Below are positions 27,522-37,927 of a DNA stretch of 64,000 nucleotides, one piece after another. The DNA is from JBMDXB01 sp048594885. Lineage in GTDB: Bacteria; Acidobacteriota; Vicinamibacteria; Vicinamibacterales; 2-12-FULL-66-21. The stretch covers positions 42,117 through 106,116 of the forward strand of contig JBMDXB010000172.1 in the NCBI GenBank assembly GCA_048594885.1. The letters run 5' to 3'. A program made the position numbers and the translations under genes. Each line of letters begins with the position of its first letter. The stretch's first letter is position 1. Under the pieces are notes generated by a model that was not told the origin of the DNA, did no database searches, and saw nothing but the letters and a program-made list of their open reading frames with translations.

Positions 27522-28370
27522 TTATCTCAGTGTACCACCCGCGTCCAGCTCAGCGGCCAAGGTGGCGAACTGCTCGGTTGGTCCAGTCCAGCGAAGCTCA
27601 TCGATGGAGTCGAACAGCGGGATCTCCGTGCGCAGCGTGGCGAGATCCCTGAAGAGGAAAGCGTCCTCCCGGCGGCTTGCCAGCGTCGCTGCGAGCGTGG
27701 CGGCGCCCCGGGCGTTGACGTGCCACTCGCGCCAGTCCTCCGGAATACTCTCGAGCGTGCCGAACCTGGCGAGCACGGCCCCTGCGGACTTCGCACCCCA
27801 ACCGGGCAGCCCCGGGTAGCCGTCCGACGCGTCGCCGACAAGCGCGAGGTAATCGGGGATCGACTCCGGCGCGACGCCGAACTTCTTCTTGACGCCGCCT
27901 TCATCCATGACCGTGTTCGTGCGGCGGTTCAACTGGACGATGCGCGCGCCGCGGACGCACTGCGCGAGGTCCTTGTCCGGCGTGCAGATGACGACCTGCT
28001 CCACGTCGGGATCGGCCGCCGCCCGCATCGCGGCTGCCGCCAGAGCATCGTCCGCCTCGTATTCGACCATCGGCCAGACGGGGACGCCGAGCAGGCGCAA
28101 CGCATCTTCCAGCAGCGTGAATTGTGCCAGCAGATCCGGCTCGACGCCGGCGCTCGTCTTGTAGCCGCTCCACAAGCCGTTGCGGAAGGACTCGATGACG
28201 TGATCGGTCGCGACACCGACATGCGTGGCGCCGCGATTGATGAGCGCGAGGATGGTTCCGAGCACGCCGCGCACCGCGGCGACTTCCCTGCCGCGCGAGT
28301 CGCGCGAGGAAGGCATCGCGTAGTAGTGCCGGAACAGCTCGTAGGTGCCGTCGACGAGGTGAACGCGCAC
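27522..28370 (-). CDS. Stand-alone 5'-3' exonuclease (Pol I N-domain/FEN-like)
   Basis: A 282-residue protein, GTG start. It is the 5'-nuclease domain without polymerase. Metal-site acids are visible: VDGTYELFRHYY, EADDALAAAA, CTPDKDLAQCV, then the helix-hairpin-helix region GDASDGYPGLPGWGAKSA. This enzyme removes 5' flaps and RNA primers. The GTG overlaps the TAG of the VWA gene by one base. Its position in one run with a LigD-type polymerase and ATP-dependent ligase suggests a cut-fill-seal repair set. Confidence 0.9.
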   Translation of the reverse strand: MRVHLVDGTYELFRHYYAMPSSRDSRGREVAAVRGVLGTILALINRGATHVGVATDHVIESFRNGLWSGYKTSAGVEPDLLAQFTLLEDALRLLGVPVWPMVEYEADDALAAAAMRAAADPDVEQVVICTPDKDLAQCVRGARIVQLNRRTNTVMDEGGVKKKFGVAPESIPDYLALVGDASDGYPGLPGWGAKSAGAVLARFGTLESIPEDWREWHVNARGAATLAATLASRREDAFLFRDLATLRTEIPLFDSIDELRWTGPTEQFATLAAELDAGGTLR

Positions 28371-29308
28371 TAGCGGCGGCCGGGAATCCAGCGTCGCGCG
28401 CGGACGGTAACGCCGCGCCGAAGGCTGCGCACGTCGAGCTCGCGCAGCTCGGCCTTCCGGCCGATCGGCGGGTCGCCGACGCTGATGATGTAGTAGGTGT
28501 CTGCCTCGCGCATGATGCGGTCCGCGGCGCCTTCGTAATCGTTGGTGTTCATGAACGCGTGGCCGCCCGTTTCCCGCGCGAAGCCGATTGTGCCGCTGCC
28601 GAACGGCGATCGGCCGAGCCCGCCGGGATCGATGACGTAAAGGCTGGCGTGGGCGAGCGCCATCGCGCGAAGCGCCGCGCCCATTTCGGGACGCAAGTCG
28701 CGTCCGGCGGCGGGCGGCGGATCGGGCGTGTCGAACACCCAGCCGGACCCGATGCCGACGATGATCTTCCGTCCCGGCATCTCGACGATCTGGCGCGCGA
28801 TCGACGTCAGCGTACTGAACACGTGCTCGCCGAACTGCTCGATGCGCATGAAGCCGGTCGCGCGCACGTTGTAGCTGTCAATCGCGCGGAGCAGCCGCGC
28901 GGTTTCATTCGTCGGTTTCACCATCTCGCCGGTGAGCGCCATGACTGCCATGCGATCCCCGGGCGCCATCTTCTTCACGAAGCGTTGCGCCGTCTCCCTG
29001 ACGCGCGGCATCATCGCCGGCTCCACCGTCACGTCGTCCAGGACGAGCACGATCAGGCGGCCGCCGCGGCTCGACGCCGATTCGACGTAGGTCAGCGTCT
29101 CGATCGGCACGCGGTAGGTCTCGATCCAGGCCTCGAGATCCTCCTTCCTGATATCGGTGACCGGGACGCCGTTGCGATCGATCGCGACGGTCTCGATGTG
29201 GATTTGCTGTGCCGGAGGCGCCTGCGCCGGTGCCTGCGCGGACACCGCCGGCGGCCACAGCGCGACGGCCGCGGCGGCCACGAGCGACGGCGCGAGTGTC
29301 AGAAGCAT
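28370..29308 (-). CDS. VWFA-related secreted protein
   Basis: A 312-residue protein with signal peptide (VAAAAVALWPPAVSAQ). The segment IHIETVAIDRNGVPVTDIRKEDL near residue 35 is the N-terminal module of the Acidobacteriota 'VWFA-related domain' proteins. The von Willebrand A-like fold follows, with VLVLDDVTVEP in place of the canonical DxSxS, so the metal site is degenerate. The C-terminal YYIISVGDPP motif is typical. The role is unknown, extracytoplasmic binding or assembly. It ends one base into the exonuclease gene. Confidence 0.8.
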   Translation of the reverse strand: MLLTLAPSLVAAAAVALWPPAVSAQAPAQAPPAQQIHIETVAIDRNGVPVTDIRKEDLEAWIETYRVPIETLTYVESASSRGGRLIVLVLDDVTVEPAMMPRVRETAQRFVKKMAPGDRMAVMALTGEMVKPTNETARLLRAIDSYNVRATGFMRIEQFGEHVFSTLTSIARQIVEMPGRKIIVGIGSGWVFDTPDPPPAAGRDLRPEMGAALRAMALAHASLYVIDPGGLGRSPFGSGTIGFARETGGHAFMNTNDYEGAADRIMREADTYYIISVGDPPIGRKAELRELDVRSLRRGVTVRARRWIPGRR

Positions 29309-29336
29309 CGCAGCGAGTATAGCGGCTCCGACGGCG

Positions 29337-30209
29337 TCAGGGCGTCATCCGGCGCAGCTTTTCCATCGGCCGCTGCAGCGAGCGCTTGCGGCGCCGCATA
29401 TCGCTCCAGAGATCGCCCACCGACTCGATCCGGTCGGCGATGTTCCGCAGGTGGAATGTGCGCGGGCCGACGTCGCCGCCGGCGAGCTCTTCCCACGTGC
29501 ACGGCGCGGAGATCGGCGCGCCCGGCTTCGCGCGGACCGCGTAGACGGCGGCATGCGTCGCGCTGTAGCCGTTACGCCCCGTGTCGACGAGGATCCGCTT
29601 GCCGCGATCGACCTTGTGGAACTCCTGCGTCAGCTCTCGAGGAAACCGCCTGACGAGCAGCGTCCCGACTGCCTGCGCGAAGCCGGCGGCGTCGCCCATC
29701 GGCGTCTTGCCGTCGAGCGGTACCGTGATGTGGAAGCCCTTCGAACCGGACGTCTTGACCCAGCTCGGAAGCCCGAGCTCCTCGAGCAGCTCGCGGAGCG
29801 CAAACGCCGCGGCACGCAGCATGTCGGGATCGTCGACCGAGGGATCGAGGTCGAAGACGAGGATGTCCGGGTGATACAGGTCCGGCGCACGCGACGTCCA
29901 CACGTGCGGCGTGATGCTGTTCTGGTTGGCGAGCCACAGCAGCGACCGCGTGTCGGTGACGATCGGATGGTGGACGACGCCGTCTTTCTTCGGCACCTCG
30001 ACCCGCTCGAGCCAGGCGGGAAATCCCTTCGAAACGTCTTTCTGGAGAAAGCCTTTCTTGCCGATGCCGGCGGGAAACCGCTCCATCGTGATCGGCCGCC
30101 CCTTGATGTGCGGCACCATGATCGGCGCGATCGCTTCGTAGTAGGCGGCCAGCTCCCCTTTCGTGATCCCGTCGTCGGGGAACAGCACTTTCTCGGGATG
30201 TGTGATCAC
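29337..30209 (-). CDS. LigD-type polymerase (primase-polymerase) as a separate gene
   Basis: A 290-residue protein starting at the GTG of a GTGA overlap with the ligase gene. It starts VITHPEKVLFPDDGITKGELAAYYEAIAP, the typical opening of the LigD polymerase domain. ITMERFPAGIGKKGFLQKDV, LVFDLDPSVDD (catalytic Asp-x-Asp), TSGSKGFHITVPL and GKRILVDTGRNGYSATHAAVYAVRA follow. These polymerases fill gaps with rNTPs or dNTPs in non-homologous end joining. Here the phosphoesterase domain is absent and Ku is not in the window. Confidence 0.93.
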   Translation of the reverse strand: MITHPEKVLFPDDGITKGELAAYYEAIAPIMVPHIKGRPITMERFPAGIGKKGFLQKDVSKGFPAWLERVEVPKKDGVVHHPIVTDTRSLLWLANQNSITPHVWTSRAPDLYHPDILVFDLDPSVDDPDMLRAAAFALRELLEELGLPSWVKTSGSKGFHITVPLDGKTPMGDAAGFAQAVGTLLVRRFPRELTQEFHKVDRGKRILVDTGRNGYSATHAAVYAVRAKPGAPISAPCTWEELAGGDVGPRTFHLRNIADRIESVGDLWSDMRRRKRSLQRPMEKLRRMTP

Positions 30210-31084
30210 GGCGACTCCCGCACGACCTCGCGCGGATCCTTGTCGTAGCGAACGCCGAGCAGCCGCGGATGCCGGAGTTTGCCGTGGACGGTCCACTCGA
30301 TGAACGCGACCTGGACGACGATCTCTGGCCGCACCCAGTGCGAGCGCAGCCGCGGCACCCCGGAGCCTCTCGTGAACGGCGGCTGCGCGATGTCGAGCCT
30401 GTCGAGCCGTGCGCGCAGATCGAGCAGCAGCTTCGTGTTGAAGCCCGTTCCGATCTTCCCGGCGAAGACAAAATCCTGTTTATCGAAGTGGCCGACGAGC
30501 AGCGCGCCGAGCCCGACGCGGCCACCCTGGGGGTCGGTGAAGCCGCCGACGACGAGTTCCTGCGACGCCTCGCACTTCATCTTCAGCCAGAGCGGCGAGC
30601 GGCGGTGCTCGTACTGCGAGTCGCGGCGCTTCGCAATCACGCCTTCCCAGCCCTCGCTGCACGCGCGCTCCCACGGCGCGTCGCCGGTCAGCTCCGCGAC
30701 GCGGCCGAGCGGCGCGCGCAGCGGCAGCTTCCGCAGCAGCGCACGCCGTTCCTCCAGCGGACGCGACGTCACCAGCTCGCCGTCGAGCCACAGGATGTCG
30801 AAGACGTGGTAGGCGACCCTGCTGGCGGGATTCCAGGCCGCTTCACCGTCGAGGATGACGTCACGAACCGGCAGATCGGCGATCGCCTGCACGACGTTGG
30901 GATAGCAGTGATTCTGCGGGAGGCGGTTGCGCGACAGGAGGCGAACGTCGCGCCCGTTCTTGTAGGCGAGCAGCCGGATGCCATCGAGCTTCCGCTCGAA
31001 CGTCCATTCCGGTCCGGTGAACCGCTCATGCGTGAGCGTCGCGGCCATCGGCACGAGCCACTCCGGCAGCGCGCGCGTGGCCAT
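30206..31084 (-). CDS. ATP-dependent DNA ligase (LigD ligase-type)
   Basis: A 292-residue protein with the adenylation lysine Lys32 in ERKLDGIR, followed by LLSRNRL (motif Ia/II region), ILDGEAAWNP (III), VFDILWLDG (IIIa), GWEGVIAKRRDS (IV) and WLKMKCEASQELVVGGFTDP (V). The OB domain continues to the end with WVRPEIVVQVAFIEWT. The length fits the minimal ligase domain of LigD. It overlaps the ABC exporter gene by one base upstream and the polymerase gene by four downstream. Confidence 0.93.
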   Translation of the reverse strand: MATRALPEWLVPMAATLTHERFTGPEWTFERKLDGIRLLAYKNGRDVRLLSRNRLPQNHCYPNVVQAIADLPVRDVILDGEAAWNPASRVAYHVFDILWLDGELVTSRPLEERRALLRKLPLRAPLGRVAELTGDAPWERACSEGWEGVIAKRRDSQYEHRRSPLWLKMKCEASQELVVGGFTDPQGGRVGLGALLVGHFDKQDFVFAGKIGTGFNTKLLLDLRARLDRLDIAQPPFTRGSGVPRLRSHWVRPEIVVQVAFIEWTVHGKLRHPRLLGVRYDKDPREVVRESP

Positions 31085-33006
31085 TATCGCAGCACCGCTT
31101 CGTTGCCGGCGGTGGTCGATTCCATCTGGCGAAGCACCATGCCGTAGTAGGCGCCCTGCGACTCCATCAGCTCCTCGTGCGTGCCACGTTCGATGATACG
31201 GCCATCCTCCATGAGCAGAATGACATCCGCGCGGCGGATCGTCGACAACCGGTGCGCGATCACGAACGTCGTCCGTCCCGCGAGCAGGCTCGTCATTGAC
31301 TCCTGTATGAGCTGCTCGCTTTCGGTGTCGAGGTTGCTCGTGGCTTCGTCGAGGATCAGGATCTGCGGAGACTTCAGGATCGCGCGCGCGATCGCCAGCC
31401 GCTGCCGCTGCCCGCCCGACAGCTTCACGCCGCGCTCGCCGATGAACGTGTCGTAGCCGTCGGGCAGCCTGACGATGAACTCGTGGGCGTTGGCGCGCAC
31501 CGCGGCATCCTCGACCTCGGCCAGCGTTGCGTCGTGCCGTCCGTACGCGATGTTCTCACGGACCGAGCCGTCGAACAGGAACACCTCCTGCTGCACGATG
31601 GCAAGAAGATCGCGATAGGTGGTGAGCCGGAAGTCGCGTATGTCCGTGCCGTTGAGCGCAATCCGGCCGCGCGTCGGATCGTGAAAGCGCGCGACGAGAT
31701 CGGTCACGGTCGTCTTCCCCGCACCGCTGCGGCCGACGAGGGCGATCACCGTGCCCCCGGGCACGACGACATTGAAGTCGCACACGACGGGCTGATCGGG
31801 TCGATACGCGAACTCGACGTCCTCGAAGCGGATTTCCTGTACCTCGCGCGGCGCATCGATCGCGTCCGTCCGGTCCGGCTTGTCGTTCTCCATCTCCAGC
31901 ACTTCGAAGACGCGTTCCATCGCCGCCAGCGACCGCTGCAGCTCGGAGAACGAGTTGACGATGCTCCAGACCGGATTGAGCAGCAGGAACGAGTACCACT
32001 GGAACGCCATGATGTCGCCGATCGACGCACGGCCGGCGATGTTGAGATACCCGCCGTACCAGACGATGACGACGTTGACGGCGGAGATCAGCAGTCCCCA
32101 CGACGTCCACAGGACGAGCTCGCGGCGCTGCGCGAACAGCTCCTTGCGCAGCACGGTGTGCCGCCCCCGCATGTAGTCCAGCACCTCGGTGATCTCGCGG
32201 CGGAACGACCGCACGATGCGGATGCCTGAGAACGTTTCGCCGACGCGGCCGTCAACCCGCTCGACGTCCTCCCGTACGGAACGGTAGATGGGCTTCACCC
32301 GCCGCGCGAAGACGAAGCTGACGACCATCACGCCGGGCACGATCGTGAGCGCGGTCAGCGCCAGGCGCCAATTGAGCGACAGCAGCACGGCCGAAGCCAC
32401 CACGAGCCGGATCACCGAGATCGACGGCGACATGATCGCCATCTGCAGCAGCCCCGTCGTCGTGTCGATGTCGCCGGTCAGGCGCGAGAGGATGCCGCCG
32501 GTCTTCATGTCCCAGAGTTTCGGCAGCGGCAGATGCAGCAGCCGGTCGAACAGCGACCGCCGCAGCGACAGCATGACGCGGACGTTCAGCACGCGCTGCC
32601 GGTAGTCCTTCAGCGCGTTGAGCAGGTTGAAGAGGAGGATGACGGCGAGAAACGCGCCGCCCGCCAGGTGCAGCAGGCGCAGACGGGCAGCGCCGTCGAG
32701 GCGCGGGTTGAGCAGCACGCGATCGACGATGAACCGCATGAACAGCGGCTCGATCATCTGCAGGCCGGCGACCGTGAGCGCCAGCGTGAAGACGAGCGCG
32801 AAGGCGAACCGGTGCGGCCACAGCCAGCGCAGGTAGTGGCGGATGTACTGGCGGCGTTTGAGCCGGCCTTCCGCCTTCGCCGATGCCGCCCGCCGCTTCT
32901 CGTCGGCGCCCTGCTCCGTCGATTCCTCGAGGCGGCGATGGCGGTAGTCGTCGACGAACGTCGTGTAGCGGCGGCGCGACGAGCGCGCCCGCTCTCTAGT
33001 CGTCAT
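31084..33006 (-). CDS. ABC exporter half-transporter (MsbA/MdlB-like), fused membrane and ATPase domains
   Basis: The protein is 640 residues from the ATG at 33,006, which lies inside the upstream gene's end. An Arg/Glu-rich cytoplasmic stretch (about 1-55) precedes six helices (about 70-345). The ATPase domain has Walker A GRSGAGKTT, the Q-loop, the signature LSGGQRQRLAIARAIL, Walker B ILILDEATSNLD and the switch His in VIAHRLST. Such homodimers export lipids, glycolipids, peptides or drugs. It overlaps the preceding secreted-protein gene by 11 bp and the ligase gene by 1 bp. Neighbours do not reveal the cargo. Confidence 0.92.
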   Translation of the reverse strand: MTTRERARSSRRRYTTFVDDYRHRRLEESTEQGADEKRRAASAKAEGRLKRRQYIRHYLRWLWPHRFAFALVFTLALTVAGLQMIEPLFMRFIVDRVLLNPRLDGAARLRLLHLAGGAFLAVILLFNLLNALKDYRQRVLNVRVMLSLRRSLFDRLLHLPLPKLWDMKTGGILSRLTGDIDTTTGLLQMAIMSPSISVIRLVVASAVLLSLNWRLALTALTIVPGVMVVSFVFARRVKPIYRSVREDVERVDGRVGETFSGIRIVRSFRREITEVLDYMRGRHTVLRKELFAQRRELVLWTSWGLLISAVNVVIVWYGGYLNIAGRASIGDIMAFQWYSFLLLNPVWSIVNSFSELQRSLAAMERVFEVLEMENDKPDRTDAIDAPREVQEIRFEDVEFAYRPDQPVVCDFNVVVPGGTVIALVGRSGAGKTTVTDLVARFHDPTRGRIALNGTDIRDFRLTTYRDLLAIVQQEVFLFDGSVRENIAYGRHDATLAEVEDAAVRANAHEFIVRLPDGYDTFIGERGVKLSGGQRQRLAIARAILKSPQILILDEATSNLDTESEQLIQESMTSLLAGRTTFVIAHRLSTIRRADVILLMEDGRIIERGTHEELMESQGAYYGMVLRQMESTTAGNEAVLR

Positions 33007-33919
33007 GCAACGACGACTTCTTCGTCTTCGCACCCGCCAGCGCGCCGAGCGAGCGTGGCGGCCCGATGCGCCGCGCTTCGATCTTCAGGGATTCCTTCTC
33101 CCATGTCTTGCCGCCATCCGTCGATCGATCTCCGGTCCACGAGAAGCGATCCTTCTCGATGTTGTAGTAGCGGATTCGCATCATCGCGGGCTTTCCGCTG
33201 GCGACTCCGAACCGCTGCTCGATGTGCAGTTCGTTACCGGCGCGGCGCGCGGTGCCGAAGTCCTGCATGCCCGTCCCCGCGTCCGCGCCGACGAGTTCCC
33301 AGCGATCCGCGAACTTGTTGTAGTTCCGGAGTGACGTCGTGACGTAGAAGGTCTCGCCGTTGTCGCCGGTGACGCGGTACTCGTCGAGAATCTGACCCTC
33401 GGCGAGCTTCACCGCGCTCCAGTAGCCGCCGTACTTTCCGTGGTCCGTGCTTTCGGCGGTGAACTGCCAGTCTCCGAGCAGGTAGTCGAAGTCTCCTTTG
33501 TGCGCGTCGAACAACGCGTCGAGCTGTTCGGGCGTCTTCTGGCCGGGCGGCACGCGCGTGAACTTGAAATCGCCGCCGCCGTCCGCGCCCATGGTGAACC
33601 GGCCGGAGACCGTGTTGCCATCGATGGTGCCTTCAATCACGAACTGCCGCGTGACGCCGTCCCGTGTCACGTCGCCTTCGAGCCGCAGCTTGCGCGTCTT
33701 GACGTCGTAGGCGCCGCTCTTGATTGGCACCTTGAGCGCCTGCCCTCCGCCGCGCCACCACACGCTTCCGCTGACCGTGCGTTTGCCGTCGAACGTCAGC
33801 TCGAAGAACGTCGCGCCATCGTCGATCCATGCGCCGCTGACCGGATCCGCCGCTTGTGCCGCTGCAAGCGACGACAGCACCAGCGTCAGAATCGCCGTTG
33901 CCAGAGTCCTGATTCTCAT
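32996..33919 (-). CDS. Secreted protein with DUF1579-like C-terminal half, unknown function
   Basis: A 307-residue protein with a clear signal peptide (TLATAILTLVLSSLAAAQA). The first half (about 25-125) repeats beta-strand patterns such as SGAWIDDGATFFELTFDGKRTVSGSV, as in lipocalin-like folds. The second half (LLGDWQFTAESTDHGKYGG onwards) resembles DUF1579-type proteins. No catalytic motif is seen. It is the first gene of the minus-strand run, and its upstream side is a 9-bp tandem repeat shared with the end of the next permease gene. Confidence 0.7.
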   Translation of the reverse strand: MRIRTLATAILTLVLSSLAAAQAADPVSGAWIDDGATFFELTFDGKRTVSGSVWWRGGGQALKVPIKSGAYDVKTRKLRLEGDVTRDGVTRQFVIEGTIDGNTVSGRFTMGADGGGDFKFTRVPPGQKTPEQLDALFDAHKGDFDYLLGDWQFTAESTDHGKYGGYWSAVKLAEGQILDEYRVTGDNGETFYVTTSLRNYNKFADRWELVGADAGTGMQDFGTARRAGNELHIEQRFGVASGKPAMMRIRYYNIEKDRFSWTGDRSTDGGKTWEKESLKIEARRIGPPRSLGALAGAKTKKSSLHDD

Positions 33920-33940
33920 GAGGCTCCTCCTCCTCGGATT

Positions 33941-33990
33941 CTCGGACTACTCGGACTACTCGGACTACTCGGACTATTCGGACCCTCGGA

Positions 33991-33999
<9 letters not shown>
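33941..33999. repeat. Tandem 9-bp repeat (CTCGGACTA)
   Basis: About 6.5 head-to-tail copies of CTCGGACTA, the fifth degenerate. They lie between the stop of the large permease gene (33,991) and the start of the secreted-protein gene (33,919), and cover the last codons of the permease. Since the unit is 9 bp, any frame reads a tripeptide repeat (Ser-Asp-Tyr on the plus strand). Copy number is likely to vary between strains. Confidence 0.9.
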
Positions 34000-36627
<2,628 letters not shown>

Positions 36628-36630
36628 GGC

Positions 36631-36963
36631 TCAGTCCGCCTCGAGGATCTGGCCGATGGCCATGACGATCCGCGCCCAGTTCTTCTTCTCGGCGGCGAGC
36701 TGCCGATGGCCGGCCGCGGTCATCCGGTAGTACCTGGCCCGGTGTCCCTCGGGCGTCGTGCTCCACTCGCCCTCGATGTACCCCTCCTGCTCGAGGCGGT
36801 GCAGGGCGGGAAAAAGTGAGCCGGGCTTGATCTGGAACGTGCCGCGCGTGATCTGCTCGATGCGGTCGGCGACGCCGACGCCGTGGCGCGGCTCGAGCGC
36901 GAGCGTCTTGAGGATCAGGAGGTCGAGCGTGCCCTTCAGCAGCTCGGTCTGCTGCTTCGCCAT
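36631..36963 (-). CDS. PadR family transcriptional regulator
   Basis: A 110-residue winged-helix protein: LLKGTLDLLILKTLALEPRHGVGVADRI, then the recognition region IKPGSLFPALHRLEQEGYIEGEWS and the wing YYRMTAAGHRQL. The C-terminal helix mediates dimerisation. PadR proteins are usually ligand-released repressors. Here the partner is the large permease 3 nt downstream, a pairing common in Acidobacteriota. A near-palindrome upstream is a candidate operator. Confidence 0.93.
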   Translation of the reverse strand: MAKQQTELLKGTLDLLILKTLALEPRHGVGVADRIEQITRGTFQIKPGSLFPALHRLEQEGYIEGEWSTTPEGHRARYYRMTAAGHRQLAAEKKNWARIVMAIGQILEAD

Positions 36964-36982
36964 AGGGAGGACATCGGCACCC

Positions 36983-37005
36983 GGTATAGATGTCCGATAT
37001 CAGAC
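36983..37005 (-). promoter_or_regulatory. Candidate PadR operator/promoter
   Basis: A 14-bp near-palindrome, GTCCGATATCAGAC (36,992-37,005; one mismatched pair), lies about 29 bp upstream of the PadR start. A TATACC -10-like hexamer on the minus strand sits at 36,983-36,988, partly beside it. No Shine-Dalgarno sequence is seen before the ATG at 36,963, so the transcript may be leaderless. Autoregulation through this site is an inference. Confidence 0.45.
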
Positions 37006-37053
37006 GGGCAGCTTACGCCCGCGACGCGCGGTTGGCAAGCGGAAAGCCGCCGC

Positions 37054-37926
37054 CTACTTGAGGTAGGCCTTCTCGCCCGCCAGGATCTTGACCGGCAGCC
37101 GATTCTCTTTCAGCGGTATCGGACAGGTCGTATACGGGTTGAAGGCGCACGGCGGGTTGTACGCCATGTTGAAGTCGAGCACCGTCGTCCCATCGTCCTT
37201 GACGTCGGCATACAGGAAGCGAGCCGTTTCGTACGTCTCCTTTCCACTCGACGCGTCGCGGAACACGAAGTAGAGCCGCCCGGGGCGCGTCGTGAACGGC
37301 CGCAGGCGCAGCGTGCGGCCGGCCAGCCGGAATTCGACGACGCCTTCGCTGACGTATTCGTCGGCATGCCCGTACGTGTTCAGCACCTTCAGGCGCTGCG
37401 GCTTCGCGTCGCGGATCATCCTCCCGGTCACGCGGTACCCGGGATCGATCGGAAACCACGAAAAGCCGCGGAAGCTCTTCGCCTGTGCCCCGTTCGGATC
37501 GCGGACGCGAATCGTCCGCGTGTCGCCAGTGACGTGCACAACGATCCGGACGTCGCCGATGGTCAGCTCGTCGGTGTCGCCTGTTCGATCGTCCTTGAGG
37601 ACGATCGCGCCGGTGACTGGCCATCCGCGCAGCAGCACCTTGTTTCCGGCGGCCGGCTCGAACCGCACGATCGCTCCATCGAGCATGAAGCGCCCGACCG
37701 ACGCCGGCGTGGAGACTGGCAGCACGATGTCGTTCGTCCGCGCGCCGCCCGCCGTGTTGACGCCGGGCTTCAGCGGATGCAGCCCGGCGATGCTGACGAA
37801 GTCGCGCCGGTAGTTCTCCTCGTGCTTCGCCCGCCATTCGCGCACGGCAGCATCCGGATCCTTCGCCGGCGCCTGCGCGGCGGCGGCGAACGCCAACCAG
37901 ATCATCAGCAGTGACGCGGCAGTCAT
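37054..37926 (-). CDS. DUF1684 family exported protein
   Basis: A 290-residue protein with an N-terminal signal peptide (AASLLMIWLAFAAAAQA). It matches DUF1684 through WRAKHEENYR near residue 32, the mid-region SFRGFSWFPIDPGYRV, the turn LNTYGHADEYVSEGVVEF and the diagnostic end LDFNMAYNPPCAFNPYTTCPIPLKENRLPVKILAGEKAY. The family is widespread and of unknown function; the conserved Cys/Asn/Tyr cluster suggests ligand binding. It directly follows the amidase gene (2 bp between the start at 37,926 and the amidase stop). Confidence 0.9.
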   Translation of the reverse strand: MTAASLLMIWLAFAAAAQAPAKDPDAAVREWRAKHEENYRRDFVSIAGLHPLKPGVNTAGGARTNDIVLPVSTPASVGRFMLDGAIVRFEPAAGNKVLLRGWPVTGAIVLKDDRTGDTDELTIGDVRIVVHVTGDTRTIRVRDPNGAQAKSFRGFSWFPIDPGYRVTGRMIRDAKPQRLKVLNTYGHADEYVSEGVVEFRLAGRTLRLRPFTTRPGRLYFVFRDASSGKETYETARFLYADVKDDGTTVLDFNMAYNPPCAFNPYTTCPIPLKENRLPVKILAGEKAYLK

Positions 37927-37927
37927 G

